Assembly: GCA_964036275.1 (NCBI GenBank)
Contig: OZ038435.1
Span: forward strand, 32,097,521 to 32,161,520
Direction: 5' to 3'
Source of the DNA: Litoditis marina
Taxonomy: Eukaryota; Nematoda; Chromadorea; Rhabditida; Rhabditidae
Length of the DNA stretch: 64,000 nt
Position numbers and translations under genes: made by a program. Each line of letters opens with the position of its first letter. The stretch's first letter is position 1. Positions 12,101 to 25,216 of the stretch are shown piece after piece. The notes beneath the pieces were generated by a model. That model ran no database searches. It was not told the origin of the DNA and was given only the letters and a program-made list of their open reading frames with translations.

Positions 12101-13855
12101 GCCCCTCTCTTGTCACTGCCGATGATGGTATTCGGTGAGTGTAGAACATGTTGCACTATCTTGCTGTGTTTGTAGTTTGATCTCGCTACTTTTGGAGTGG
12201 AATTTATAAGCTAAGGCGTGTATCGAAATCAAACTAAAACTATGATTTTACACTAAATAATATAATGAACCCTCAGAACATCCTTCGTTGCCTATAGTTG
12301 TTGCTTGAAGAGAGACGGAGGTATACTGCACATCTCACATTTATGCAGCCAGTATCAAATACGGTGCTACCAAATACATGCTGACGCATTAATGAACAAA
12401 TCAGAGCTCAAACAAATCGTTAGTATGCGCGTTTGGAAATGAGCCCTTGAAGTTTTAACTTCTCCGAGAGTTCCATTCGCAAAATCAAACAAAGATGCGT
12501 TTTCTTTTGAGTAGTAGGCTCATCTGAGCAACATCGGGGCATTTCACAATCATCCACCCCTCCTATCCTCCTGTAATAAATATCATTACTTTTTATATAA
12601 CCTTATTTTCAGCGGGATTTTACATTGACACACGTTCGATTCCGTGGTATTTCAAGCCATTGTCTTATCTATCTTGGTACAATTACGCTTACGACGCCCA
12701 TGTTATCAATTTTTTCCGAAATGCTGGGCCCATAGAAGGTTCGTTTGTTGTAATATGTGAGCTCAAGAAAAGCTGATACATAACTTTTTCAAGTCGAACT
12801 ATTACACCTGAGTACGTATGCTAGAAGATCCCGGCCTTCATCCCACTCTGCGTTTCTCGCTCTCACTCACTATTTCTCGTCTCTTACATCCCGTCGGGCA
12901 GAGAAATAGCGTATGTTTGAGGACACGCAGGATGTGATGAAGGTGTCGGAATCTTTTAGCATACGTACTCTGGTTAACATACGGTGCATGTTTCAGTCTG
13001 ATTCGGCGCGCTACGTTATCATGTAATCTGGCATACTGAATCATCATTGTTTTCTGCCTTTCTTTAAATCACAAGAAGTGTAGTCACAAAAAGTTGAGAA
13101 AAACGCTTGGGTTATAAAGTTTAATGTATGGTATAAAGCATAGAGTTCTAATATTCATGTTATATGGAAAAGGCACAATACGTTCAATACTAAAATGTTG
13201 CCTATGACCTAAAGAGTCAGCCATTCTCTATTCACGAAGTTAGAGGCACTGAACGTGAAAGTTCAGTTTCATCAAAAAAATACATCAATGAAAAGTCATA
13301 ATCTGATTTCTAGGTTGCACCAATGTGAGCACCATCTGTGGAGGAGAAACTGGAAAAGATGTATGTCTTACTTATCGAAATTTATTGAAATTTATTGGGT
13401 TGGACACGACCAATTTCCGGAATTTTTGTCTTTATTTGCTCATCAGCACGATTGACTCATAAAAATATAGTTCTCGACATTCCTGAGATGATTTTCAAGC
13501 GTGCCGATGAGTTTCGTTCAGAGGAAACATGTTTATGTAATTTTTCGGATGATTTCAAAGTTTTATGTCTTACAGTAGTTTAACTCGATATACCATGTAA
13601 GTAGGTGAACATAAGTCGTTTTTTTGGGAAAACGAAGCAAAACATATTGTTGATTAATATTACATAGTCAACCTCGAGTTCAAACCATAACGGTCTCTCA
13701 ATGTTATGAATTTCCATATGTTGGTTCAGGTGTTGGAGTACGGCGGTTTCAACGTAGATCACCTCTGGCTGAACGTCGGCGTTCTGTTCGGCTTGTTCTT
13801 CGTCTGGCGCGCCATCGCCCTCTTCGCTCTCAGAATTCGCGTTCGAAGAAGCTAG
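3150..13855 (+). CDS. White-family ABCG half-transporter A
   Basis: ATP-driven half-transporter of the ABCG/White group, expected to dimerise in a membrane; substrate unknown. Exons: 3150-3174, 3900-3988 (tentative), 4387-4492, 4778-4910, 5680-5782, 6151-6222, 6440-6535, 6660-6731, 7224-7318, 8079-8150, 8432-8537, 8982-9094, 10002-10107, 10634-10765, 11332-11424, 11547-11604, 11725-11802, 12051-12134, 12613-12738, 13314-13360, 13730-13855 (TAG). All phases fit, giving 643 residues. Walker A is GASGAGKT, Q-loop YVPQED, signature ISRGEKKR (Arg for Gly), Walker B ILFCDE, H-loop SIHQPSS. The membrane domain follows from about residue 362. Exon 2 is in phase and one codon shorter than in B and C but is unlike theirs, so the N-terminus is the weak point. 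AATAAA lies at 13918. A is the most diverged of the three paralogs. Confidence 0.88.
5823..5988. repeat. Foldback MITE family M4 (GAGTACGTATGCTAGAAGAT ends)
   Basis: About 165 bp with long inverted ends GAGTACGTATGCTAGAAGAT. It lies in an intron of gene A. Other copies are at about 12811-12974 (gene A), 42018-42189 (gene C) and 57801-57971 (starting about 20 bp after an exon donor of the membrane-protein gene). The internal part is also palindromic around CATCCCGCCGGGATG. Confidence 0.75.
7838..8015 (+). repeat. tRNA-derived SINE
   Basis: Contains a pol III A-box-like TAGCGCAGTGGTT near 7923 and a B box GGTTCGATTCT near 7967, followed by GCGAGAGACAGAAATTTAT. The 5' flank GGTACTGTATATCTCAC is shared by the family. 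It lies in the intron before exon 10 of gene A and reads in the direction of the gene. Confidence 0.7.
8690..8850. repeat. Dispersed repeat M5
   Basis: Carries GATCTACACACTCTCTCGTC and CAAATAATCAACAACCGCT. Similar sequence is near 10147-10410, 16528-16800 (interrupted by another foldback), 22830-22890, 46440-46510, 49425-49500 and 61865-61990, in both orientations. Non-coding. Confidence 0.55.
9795..9850. repeat. Dispersed CACGTG-containing repeat
   Basis: The string ACTGTTAGTCAATTGCACAG followed by CACGTG-like and ACATGTTAAACAC motifs occurs here and near 5255-5390, 48594-48700 and 62690-62820. The fuller copies continue into GTGCACGACGA. It does not code. Confidence 0.5.
10460..10615 (-). 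repeat. tRNA-derived SINE, minus strand
   Basis: Read on the minus strand it has an A-box-like GCCCCAGTTGGTATAGTGGG and a B box CGGTTCGATTCTC. It lies just upstream of exon 14 of gene A. Its head differs from the TAGCGCAGTGG copies, so it may be a second subfamily. Confidence 0.55.
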
Positions 13856-14589
13856 ACGGAACACACGGACAGAAAATCTATCACTGCATTGCTCTATAAA
13901 CTCTACCTGATGGTAGAAATAAAACGTTGTTTGGTGATGTGGTTTTTCACTTCTCACCGGGAAACTGGTGTGCCGAAATGCACTATAGTCGTCGTCCACG
14001 GAAAGGCGGGAGGGTACTGTATATCTCACTTTATGCTGTGTACGCACACTTGTTTTCGATTCCGCAGCTTGCCCGATATGTGCTCTAATAGCGCAGTGGT
14101 TAGCTCCCTGCTACGAAACTTTTGCTAGCCAGTTCGATTTCCGCGAGAGACAGAAATTTGGCACTCACTATAGAATCTGATCCATCTTAGTTGTGTAGTT
14201 CATCGAGCTTGCTCTTTCCAAAGCAAGTGTTGGCTCCACCCCGCTGTATCTGTATTTTGATCTCGTTCCATGTTCGAGAGTTGTAAACAAAGACGAATAT
14301 TGAGTTCAACCTACAATTGTATTTGTATAGAAAACGAGTGTAAAGTAAGAGACGATTAGCTTTTGACATTGAACTTCATGGAATTTGGACAGGAGTTCAA
14401 TAATTCAAGAGAAAAATGAAAACGTGTCACGCCTTCCATATGGAAAAAACCCAGTGAGGAGTAGGTTAAATTCGTCCGTTTGCGGCCGCCGCGCCACGCC
14501 GGGCTGCACCTGTGAAAAGCTGGGAAGCCATTTTCGCGAATCGATTCTCAGAATAGTAGTAGACCACTGATCGCAAACTGAATGTTGGT
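13856..14589. other. Intergenic A-B with one SINE
   Basis: The 3' UTR of gene A ends near AATAAA at 13918. About 13990-14172 is a tRNA-derived SINE (A box TAGCGCAGTGGTTAGC, B box AGTTCGATTTC, tail AGAGACAGAAATTT). 14173-14589 shows no gene; a decayed M2-like palindrome may lie near 14240-14330. Confidence 0.55.
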
Positions 14590-14866
14590 TATAGACCTAT
14601 CTCGTCTATCGAAATCTCAAAAATACGTTCCGGAGTTTTTGAGAGTGCCCGGTTATTGCAGCAAAAACTATTCTGGTAAGCATTATGCCGATTGATATCT
14701 ACCAAGAAACTCTCAACAAAACGTTAGCGGCGCACTTTCTCACGTCCTCATCTTGTTAGACACGTTTACGCACACGTGAATGAACGTGACAATGTCTACC
14801 GATGAATTTCATCATTCTCATTTCACTTTGAACTAGGATAGTCTGCGGTTTGGCTGCTGGCTGGTC
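14590..14866 (+). promoter_or_regulatory. Conserved upstream block of gene B
   Basis: It aligns with 30470-30761 upstream of gene C. Shared strings include TTTCATCATTCTCATTTCAC, GGATAGTCTGCGGTTTGG, CTTGTTAGACACG/CCTGTTAGACACG and AATCTCAAAAATMCGTTC. It contains CACACGTGAA, an E-box-like site. Such conservation between paralogs supports, but does not prove, a promoter role. Confidence 0.5.
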
Positions 14867-17800
14867 ATGTTCAATGAGCATTCTAGTAGCTCGCGTAAGT
14901 TTCTCAGTTGCCTTCTTGTTTTTATTTATTTATCCACAATCAGAACTTGTGAAACTTGAACACCACAAAAAGATGAGAATATGTGAAAGTATGAATAGCT
15001 GTTTTTCAGTTTATTGAGACGAATTTAGATTTTCTTTGGGTGACTCCAGAATTCTTCATCATTTTTGGAAATTTTCGAAGAAAAAAAACAGTAGAGGCTG
15101 AAGAACTAGAAAACACGGGGTTCTACAGTTAGCAACTGGTAACCGATTCAGTAACCGGACAAACCGAATACAGCATCAGCTCAATGAATATGCGTTATAT
15201 TGTCGATGTATTTGTTTGAAACAAGTTTACCAATGTCCAGGAGTCACCATGACCAGTGTTGAGTCGACTTCTCCAATGCAAACTACACAGACGGAAGCCA
15301 CTACGTACAAGACAGCACACAGCAATTCTTCAGTCAGTTATAAGGTTTTCTTTTCTCAGAGCGGGCCTTTACGGTGTATGTCACCTTGTCCCGCTGTTTG
15401 TAGGTTGATGCCGCTGCGTTCCGACATAAATTCGTAAATCATGGCGTGTGTCGGGATCAAACTACAGCGAATATTTGGTCACGCTCTGTAACGCCACACT
15501 ATTCGCTACATTACGCACACAATGATGTCGATACGGTACTGACTCAACGTATTCACGTTGTGAGAAGTCATTCGAATCAGCAACATGTCTCGTCTTTGTT
15601 ACGTGGTAACGTTATCAGTTTTTTTTACGAAAACGTCATGTCTTGTGAAAAAAAACACTTCAACGTTTGGAATGTATTACATATCAAAATGTAGCATGCT
15701 ATAGCAGAAGATAAAAGCAAAGTGCAAGCGGATAGGAGTTGATCTGTAATTGATCTGTAGTTCGAGTTTAGGCGAGATTCGTTCACACTGATTTGATAGC
15801 TGTTCAAACTACAACTTGACCCTAAAATATGTACGACCGAGGGAAAGATACAGCGTTTCCAGACGCAGAAACGTCTGGTTTGGAGAGACATCTACGCTGA
15901 AGTTCGGCCCAAAAACAGCATATTCCAAAGAAAGAGCAACGTTGGTGCAAAAGTAATTTTGGATCATGGTGAGATACACATACAACATGTCAAGACACAG
16001 ACACATCAACAACACATGATAATCACGTCACTGAGTCGAATTCGCGTTTTGAAAGTGAGGAAATCCTACTCAATGCAACAGCGGCCTAGTCGAGTTTTTT
16101 CAAGTCTTTGACCTTGTTCTCCAATTTCGGGTACTGATTTTTATGGTAGGTTTTTACAGTTCACAATTTTCAGTGAATAATTTTATCAGAACCACATCTT
16201 CAGGCCCTTCTTTGAGGCATTTTCTAATTGAACAAAGTTACAGTATCTGGAGTGGCTGAGCCAGGCGAGATAACATTTCTGATGGGAGCCAGTGGGGCGG
16301 GAAAAACTACTCTTTTGAATATTCTCACGCAACGCTCACGTGGGATCAAGGTTTACGGAGAGATTACTGTCAACAAGTGAGCAATTCCGAATTTTCCGTT
16401 ATTAATTATTTTATGTAGTATGTTGCTGTGTTTGTAGTTCGATTCTGTTACATTTATCGATATCAAACAGCATCAAAGATTTGGTCAGTCCTATAGAGTC
16501 ACTATTCTCTCGAGAAAGACAGCCATAGGCTCGATTGATTGGGCGTACAGTGAGGCAAGCGGTCGTTGATTACTTGCCAGCAGAGGCCGTATGCATGAAA
16601 CATCCCGGGCCGGGTTGGGATGCTATCCCGAGCTGAATTGGCCGGGAAATAGCCGAATAAAGCTCGGGATTGCATACCGACCCGGCTCAAGATGTTTCAT
16701 GCATACGGCCTCAGAAGAGAGATTGTGTAGACCAAGGATACGCAGCTGAGATGGCCGCTCGCGAAACCCCGCCCCTACCCAATTGACCGTACAAAGTCCA
16801 CCACGGTTTGACAGAATCTATATCAAACCCGGTAACAGTTTTGTTCTCAGTTTTCTATTATCGCTAACGTTCTTCTAACTATTGTCAGTTGTTCAATTGC
16901 TTTCATTCAGAAATGAAGTTGAAAAGGGTCGAATGCGCAAAATCAGTGCCTACGTGCAGCAGGAAGACGTTTTCATGCCCAATCTCACGGTCAAAGAAAC
17001 GCTCATGTTGGCGGTGGGTGGAAACTGCATCTCGAATCACTTTCAGAAAATGATGAACTTTGTGAGACTGTGAATGGTGTACCATGAGTATATTGCAAGC
17101 TGTTGTGTGGATACGTCCGACACTCATCTACAGCAGCGTCCGTAACCAAATATTGGAGCCAACAGCTAGTAGGCAAGCGTGTGTTAGGTCAATTTTGTTG
17201 AATGCAAATAGTATATATGTGATTAGTGCAACTATTTGGTAAGAGCGTGGAAGCACCACGTCAAACTTGTTCTATACGTATGGATCTATTGCTATTCCTG
17301 ATACATGCCGCCAGACAGCTAGCCTTAACGGTTTCCCTAATGCATTTTTAACTTGTCCACAACAACTACTATAATGATTGAACCAAAGAGAACAAAGATA
17401 GTTGTAGTTATATTCACTACGATGAACCCGATTATTTGGTTTCCAGGCCCGACTGCAAATGCCGCGTCATACCACCCATGCACAGAAACGGGATCGAGTC
17501 GACGAAGTGGCTAGAGAGGTATTGTGCTAGTCGGATGGACACAAACAGTTACGTGAAGGACGTGACGGTCATAAAAATTTTCACTGTCATACTAGTGAGC
17601 CAGCCGGGCAGTACTATAAATCCGTTGTACAACTCAGAACAAGCGTCGTTGAGAACAGTAAAATACTGTTTATACTGCGTGGCTGTCATGGATATTGATT
17701 TTTTCCTCTCGTCGTCTGACTCTCCAGCGCCCGCATTGTCTCTAGATTTGTTGCAACACAGTTTCGATCAAACGCTTGTAATTCCTATGGTCTGAGAATT

Positions 17801-20800
17801 TCTTTCCAGCAAACAGTAGCCAGAATCTCATTCAATAAGGTTTCGGTCGCGAGGTACGGGGCAGTATGAAACATGTTTCACTTCGAGGGAACACTAAACT
17901 GCGTAACTTCAATGATAAATGGAGTTCATTTCAGATGGGTTTGGAGCCATGTCTTCACACTCAAATCACCGTCGGACAGAAAAAGAGCATTTCTCGTGGT
18001 GAGAAAAAACGGCTCTCCTTTGCATGTGAGGTCAGTTATTGTCGGAGCGTTTCAATAAATATTTTGAAGATAAATGAATAAACACACTTCCAGGTTCTGA
18101 CAGACCCGTCCATCTTGTTCTGCGACGAGCCCACCTCCGGTCTGGATGCGTACATGGCACTACAGGTACTGTATATATAGCCGAGGGAAAGCGGGAGGGT
18201 ATTGTATATCTCATTTTCCGCTGTGTACACACACATGTCTTTCATTTTGCTTGCTTGCCAGTTATGTGCTCTTATAGCGCAGTGGTTAGCTCTCTGCTTT
18301 GAATCTTTTGCTCGCAGGTTCGATTTCGGCGAGAGACAGAAATTTATAAATTCTCATTTTGCTGTGTTTGTAGTTTGATAAAAATGTGTTTCGCATTACA
18401 TTGAACCGGCCCGGAGATCAAATCTATACTTACACACAACATGATTACCACTTTCTCTGAGTGCATGCATCTGTTGACGTTCGGGAGTAGTGAGCTACAG
18501 TAGATGTCACAAGGTTCTTTCGTTTTCAGAGGAACGTACGTTTATGGTTTGCAAGTCATACCGTACACTCTAAATCACAGTGGGTTAACCTTTCGGTTAC
18601 TTCTGTGTTGCAGGTGATGCGTGCTCTGTCTGCTCTCGCCAAAGAAGGAAAGACGATCGTCTGTTCCATTCATCAACCATCCAGTCTGGTCTTTGATCTG
18701 GCTGACAGGTAATCGATACTTTTATGGAAAAGCATTTCGTGTTGGGGTCGACTCAGTATTGGGCCACACTATTTGTGAACAAGTTTCGAGTTGTAGTTCC
18801 TGAATTAAAGAAGGACGATTATGTGGTCCAATCCCAACGCTTCAGTCCTTTAAACTGCAATACATTTTTCAATTGCAGCTTGAAGAGCCGTTGACACGGG
18901 ATTGGTCAACATAACAGTCCCGAAGCAACTTTTTGCAGATTGGTGCTGATGGCTGGCGGTCGTGTAGCCTACCAGGGACCGGCCGAGGAGGTTGAGCAGT
19001 TCATGAAAAGGTAATATCGAAAATACTATTCGCAACGATTTATTCTCAAGATTCAGTCTGAGCGATTGTTAGATAATTGTTGAGCAATGCGGGTCGAGCG
19101 GTTTGAGAATATTTCGATATTACTTGTGCAGCACGGTCAACACAATAGTACCCTCTCACGAAGAGTTCGAAACGTATTTTGGAATGAGACATAAAAGTTT
19201 GACAATACAAAAAACAAGTCGTTGTTCATCAAAAACCTCATGAGACACCTCACGAGCATTAATTCACAAACGTCTCATTTTTCAGTTGTGGCCACAAATG
19301 TCCTGATTATGTCTCGATCCCCGACCATTTCATGTCAGTTATTTCGAAGAAAGAAACGGAAAAGGAACCAGAATACACCTCTAGAATTGATGTATGTTTT
19401 CAAGCTCTTTCTGTCACTGAACTTATTTTCCAGTGAGCGTATCTGGTAGGATGTTGTAATTGACGTTTCAACGTTCACTGAGCGAGGACATTGAAAAAGA
19501 TTGAAATGTAGGTCATATTTGGATTGTTATTTTTTTGTTATTGTGTTTCACACAATTTAAAACATCGTTACTGTTTTATTGAATTACATGTGTCGTTCAG
19601 ACTTTGCTGGAACAGTTTGAGCGATCTGGTTACGGCCGGGCTGCTCACGACGACACGCATCTTCACATAACATCCAGTCGCAGACAGATCAAAGAACAGG
19701 ACGATGAAACAGAGTTCGTTATAACATCAGATGAGAGTTCAATTGGTCTCCTACACAATAGGTGTTGGAATACCTGAGGTCGTATGCATGAAACATCCCG
19801 GGCGGGGTTGGTATGTGATCCCGGGCTCGTTTCAGTTCGGGATGGCTATCCCCGCGAGCTAAATCAGTCGTGTTCGGCTGAAGTTATATAGTTCATTTTG
19901 TATTTGACTTTTTATCACAAAATTATTAATGTCAAAGCTCGTTCAAGAAATAAGACTGGTTTCTGTCATTTAAAGGTTCGTTCCGAACTTCAACAATATT
20001 CTTGGCGGTTTGTATTATTACAATGAATGACAAGAGTTACTCATATTTAGGTCTAAATGAGGTCTAGGTAATCATTGAGAAAGGCGCAACAGTGCATATG
20101 CATATTCTGACCTGAACATGTGTTATTCAATAAAATTTAGGTAGGTGGTAGGCTATAGTCTGTTTCACCAATCGATGTACTCCTACAGTAATGCGTTCAT
20201 TATTCGAGATGGTGTTTTCTAATGGAAAAGTCATCACTTGGGTTTTAAATTTCCAGAGTTAGTAGTAGTAAACATGCAGAAGACACTATCAACATTTTGA
20301 GGAGTTCTGAATACGCTTTATACCAAACATTGACCTAGAAGTATTAGCAGATTACTGTAGAGGGTTATAAGTGGGTGGACCAAACTATACCACAAACGCT
20401 TGTCACCACAGCTTAAGTTTTGTATCAAACACTATGCCGAACCTAGAGAAAAATCCGCCTCTTCTCATTATAGTTTTGTTTCTCAAATCGGATGTGTTCT
20501 ACACGTTTTTTGAACCTGTATTCCGTAGATATGCCGCCACGTGGTGGACCCAGTTCATCTGGCTGTTGTGGCGTGGAATAAAATGTTGTATACGCAATCC
20601 GATGCTGCTGCAAGTCCGACTACTTCAGTGTATTGTGAGTTACGTATGAAGCTGGCACACTTACTACTCAACCCTAAACAAAACACTTAAACTAAGGTGA
20701 ACTACTCCAGACTGAATATTTTCAATTAAAACACTGAACACTTGATTGAATACAGGTTTTCCAGCCACATGCACGAATATCCCGACCCTCGAGTTTATGT

Positions 20801-23800
20801 GTCATTGTCTCCACTAGGGTTTTCTGGTGCAAGGGAGACAAAATATAGCGCACTTTCAAAACCCTCAGCACAGTTATAGCTCGTCATTCCTCCCCCGTGT
20901 CCTACAGTATAAAATTTCGAAGTTTTGATGTTTCAGACCGTAGCAGTAGTGGTGGGATTTATGTACTTCCAAACAGAGCTCAACAAGGATACTATTATGA
21001 CGTACAAAGGACTGGCGTTCAACGGTCTACGTGACATGAATATGTTGTTCCTCTTCCCCTGTATACACGTTCGTTTCCATCTTCTGACTTTTTCACTATA
21101 GTTTTGAATTTTTCTTGATTAAGTTTTCCCGTATAATTCAGTGTGAGGCGTGATAGTAATGTCGACTTATTTGAATCAATACATAATAGAGTTAGCTGTG
21201 CCCAACAAACCAAGCGGGATCGCTGTTCAACACTGTTAAATTGTTTCCAATGCAAATAATGAATAGGCTGCAATGTAGAAACGTTAAACACAACTGTTTG
21301 AATTGAGACGATCCCTTTCATTTTTTAGGTTTTCACCTCAGAACTTCCGATCGTCTACCGCGAATATCATTCGGCCATGTACCATCCTTCGGCGTATTTC
21401 ATGGGAAAGAATATTGCGGACGTTAGTGCATTCAGAATATTTCTGGATTCGTAGTTAACTCGATATTGTATTTTGTTACCATAAGCTGATTAAATAAATA
21501 ATCAAACGTGTTTCTTCAACTGTAGGGAGTTTCAATGTCTCCGTATTTAGTAGCTTCTTTCATAGAAAGGTGCATTCCGGGATGGTTGCTGCAAGAGTGA
21601 AGGTGTGAGGATGAGTGTTGTACTCAACTTTATACAAAGTTCTATGTTAAACTGTGGTAGAGACCACGCTTGAAAAGAGACACAGATACCTTTATTTCTC
21701 TATCGCTTCCGAGTTCCGTGAAGTAATGATGAACGACATAGCCACCATTTCGAACAAAACAAGTAGCACAGTACAAAGTACAATCACAATGATATACATT
21801 CAAAAGAAGACGTACTTTTTTCATTCTTCTCTTTCAATATTGATTTTTTCCAGTCGATCCAGTATCTGGTTCTTCCGGCTGTATATTCTTCTGTTGTGTA
21901 TTGGATGGCAGGTGAACACTTTCACTAAATACGAAAAATCCTTAATTGAAGAAAAAAGTAAGAAGGTTGTCAAAAGTACAACAAACCAGACACGCGAAGC
22001 GAAGTTTAATGTTCTATGATGTTCTCGGTACTTGTTCAGGCGTTGTAAATAGGCAAATTGCCGGCGAAGCATCAGCCAAGTGGTCTTACACGATTTCACC
22101 TAAGCAAAGGGCAAGTCACTTTTGTAGCGCGCACACACGACCTGACGGAAAAGTGTGCAGGTACTTGTGAACGCTTTTATATTTCGGAAAATGGCCGTAA
22201 TAAATCTGGAATGATAGGGGAAATGTCCGAGAGGAGGAGGAAACGTCCGATCGCGACGCGGGGGGAGGGGAGTAGCCGCGTAATTGCTGGTTGACAAGCA
22301 CATAGGTTTCCGTTATCAATCCTACTCGCCGGGGTTCGAGCACCAAGTTATGTGCAGAACTTAATCAGCTTAGTTCAGGGCTGGGGATGAATCTCGGGCA
22401 GTTCGTAATTTTCTGGTTCATCTCCACTATGCTGGCCATCACCTCAACTTCAATCGGTGAGGGAAAGTCATTCGAACTTCAATTAGAATATGCTAGTAGC
22501 TCCTTTCATAGAAAGGTGCATTCCGGGATGGTTCCTGCAAGAGTGAAGGTGTGAGGATGAGTGCTGTACTCAACTTTATACAAAGTTATTCTCAGGTTAC
22601 GCCGCTGCGTGTGTTTTTGGCGACATTGACTTGGCTTCGGCCATCACTCCGCTTTTCTCACTTCCCATGATGGTGTTTGGTGAGTACCGAATCAAATCGA
22701 TGTAGAATCCGGAAGCCGAACCAACCTACAGAAGCTACCAAAAACCGTAGCTCACCAGAAAGGCGATTATACAAGTGTTTGCACCTTCACATCACAGAGG
22801 GTAGATCATACTGTGGACACGGCGAGTATAATTCTGTAACGGGGCTTAGGCCAACAGTCAGCGTCTCTGCGTATCTTTCGTCTACACACTGAACTTTCCG
22901 GTTTGACCACTTACCAAGACAACAAAACTGTTCACATTGATGATTGATGTTGAAATCTGTTCCCAGAAATCGCGCACAAATGGAAAGTTGTTTTGTTTAC
23001 AGGTGGATTTTTCATTGACCTTCGTACAGTTCCGTGGTTTTTCAAGCCACTGACCTATCTCTCTTGGTACAAGTACGCCTACGACGCCCATATCATCAAC
23101 CTTTTTGAAAATACTGGACCCATACAAGGTTCGACACATCTTCTAGTGGGATGCAGACTAGACTTGTGTTTACGTATACGGAAAAAAGGTGGAATGTGGT
23201 GTAACAAAATACGGATATTCTAGAGTTCACACATTTTCAGAACTAATAAATACTGTTCGTTTCAGCTTTAGTGTTAGACTCATGCTCACAGATATAACGT
23301 CAACCTGCACATTTTCAACGTGTTGCCACCCTGTAACCTCTACCTGTAGACTGGAACTTGATTCAACATGACTTTAAATTATAGTATGAGTGAAAACCAA
23401 AATATACCTTTGTTTTCAGGTTGCACAAATGTGAGCACCATCTGTGGCGGGGAGACCGGAAAGGATGTAGGTTTTATCGGGATAGACCGAGTCCTTGTTG
23501 TAGTTTGATCTCGGTGTAATCTACAACTTTCGATCTACGATCGAAAATAAACGGGATCAAACACAAACACAACCAAATGGATGAACAAACTATGAACACT
23601 ATATAGGGTATGATTAGGGATAAGCAAGTCCCATACTTGGCGTCAGAAATGTATTAATTCATGGTTTACGGTTGGAGACATCGCTTCTGACGAATTGTTT
23701 CTCTACATTTCTCATTCATCCATATTGTATTCGAGAATTACAAAAACCAGTTTCTTCGTCGTCCGTAGAAATGTATTAGCGGATAGCACACTGTGTGTCT

Positions 23801-24327
23801 CACGTTCTGCTGTGCAACATTTCAGCGATACCTGAACAGAAACCACAGCAGTACACTGAACTCTCACAGTTTAGACGATTTTTTTTCGTTCTGGAGCTCA
23901 CTAAGCACACATTGAATTGTTTGGCACACATGTTATCAGTTTTACAGTCAGTGGTTATACATGAAACAACTAGAATACGTTCAAACTATCTAACGAATCA
24001 GAAGTGACAAGTGGCAGAATTTGCACGTCTCCTTTCGTTCCATTTACCGATAGTACATTTTTAGGATGTTTGTTCATCCAATAAACAATCCTGAAGACCT
24101 GTTCTGATTGATATGCTGTAACATCTTTTAACGCTGCACGAACCAAACCTCGATATACCCTATGAGCTTTATAGATTGTTATTTACTCCGTTATTATTCA
24201 GGTGTTAAAGTTTGGCGGCCACGACCAGGACTACTTCTGGCTGGACATCGGCGTGTTGTTCGTCTTCTTTTTGGCCTGGCGTTCTCTCGCTCTTTTTGCC
24301 CTCAGATTTCGCGTCAGAAGAAGCTGA
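14867..24327 (+). CDS. White-family ABCG half-transporter B
   Basis: Exons: 14867-14894, 15241-15332, 15863-15968, 16244-16376, 16911-17013, 17447-17518, 17935-18030, 18094-18165, 18614-18708, 18939-19010, 19286-19391, 19601-19713, 20529-20634, 20937-21068, 21329-21421, 21854-21911, 22379-22456, 22596-22679, 23003-23128, 23420-23466, 24202-24327 (TGA); 645 residues, no break. The start at 14867 is chosen because it is in frame across intron 1 and kept in gene C; an inner Met at 15249 is the alternative. Walker A residues 90-97 (GASGAGKT), Q137, signature 197-201 (ISRGE), Walker B D221/E222, H254. Membrane domain about 364-645, with a Cys-containing loop ([13 protein letters not shown]) before the last helix, and a C-terminus close to Drosophila White in layout. 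CATAAA near 24394 is a possible poly(A) signal. Substrate unknown. Confidence 0.93.
16582..16711. repeat. Foldback element nested in repeat M5
   Basis: The inverted ends GGCCGTATGCATGAAACATC and GATGTTTCATGCATACGGCC enclose GC-rich palindromic sequence (CCCGGGCCGGGTT). The flanks GATTACTTGCCAGCAG and AAGAGAGATTGTGTAG join into an M5 repeat, so this is an insertion. Half copies without the right arm are at 19782-19870 and 27163-27250. Confidence 0.7.
18182..18350 (+). repeat. tRNA-derived SINE in gene B
   Basis: Starts near GGGAGGGTATTGTATATCTC. A box TAGCGCAGTGGTTAGCTC, B box GGTTCGATTTC, then GGCGAGAGACAGAAATTTAT. It sits 15-20 bp after the donor of exon 8 (18165) and is followed directly by an M2 foldback. 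Confidence 0.75.
21530..22590 (+). repeat. Pair of ~100-bp direct repeats in gene B introns
   Basis: About 21548-21640 and 22493-22588 are near-identical (TTTCATAGAAAGGTGCATTC, GAGTGAAGGTGTGAGGATGA, CTCAACTTTATACAAAGTT). They flank exons 16 and 17 of gene B. Gene C has a single diverged form near 45836-46100, so one copy in B is a later duplication within the gene. Confidence 0.65.
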
Positions 24328-25216
24328 AAGGATCAATTCTCTCATAACAAAGTTGTATCACTGAATCACTTTATAAACTATACTTGTGAGAGGCATAAAA
24401 CGTTTCTAAGTGTGTTATTTACTTCAAAGTTAACCTTGAAAGCTTGAATGACGTTCAAATCGGCCGAATCTTCTTCAGTCTTCAGTTGAACAACAAAGAA
24501 AGCAAACGGCCGAGTAGATCAAATGAGAGGGCTAGTTACTTTACAGTACACAGTAACAAAAGATGATGAGAAGCAAAAACACGTGTTACTGATGAATATT
24601 GTTTGGTTTTTTTAACATATGAAAGATACATATAAAACATATAAACATGAACATATAACCTCAACTCATTTGTTCATGTTTTTAACTTTTCCTCCTGTCT
24701 TTCTCAAAGTTCTTCGAAAGCTGTAACCTGCTTCTGTCAGAGCAGTAACTAAATTTGGTCTTTCTGACCGCCAGAAATTTTGGCTCGAATGTGCAAAACG
24801 CAACAACATCCGAATCACACGTTTTCTTCACTTCAACGATAGAAAATGAATTTTCTACTTCACATAATTCTCACCTAAATGTTTGTCTTTTTACGGACGT
24901 TTTCCCGGAAACTTCACGGTTGCGCTCTCCACCCTTACCTGAAACCTTTCTCCGAGTTTGAGGACGTTAGTTTGAGGAGAGTAATTGTGCTGGAAGTTTT
25001 CTCGAGAATTTGTTTTGCTGGAAACGCGCAGTGCAATAACGGGTCTTAGACAGATTTCGCAACATTTTAATGTTCTCCATCCTCCCTAAAACACTTCTGT
25101 TTTTGTGTTCAATCAAGTTAGGTTTTTTATACCGTGAAACTCTCTTCTCTGCTTTCTCAACATCTCTATCTACTCTTCCGAACTAATCGGCCCATGGAGA
25201 TTGGCGATCAGGATAA
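24328..25216. other. Intergenic after gene B
   Basis: Contains the 3' UTR of gene B (CATAAA near 24394) and then AT-rich sequence without a gene, RNA or repeat that I recognise, up to the start of the partial gene B copy. Confidence 0.5.
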
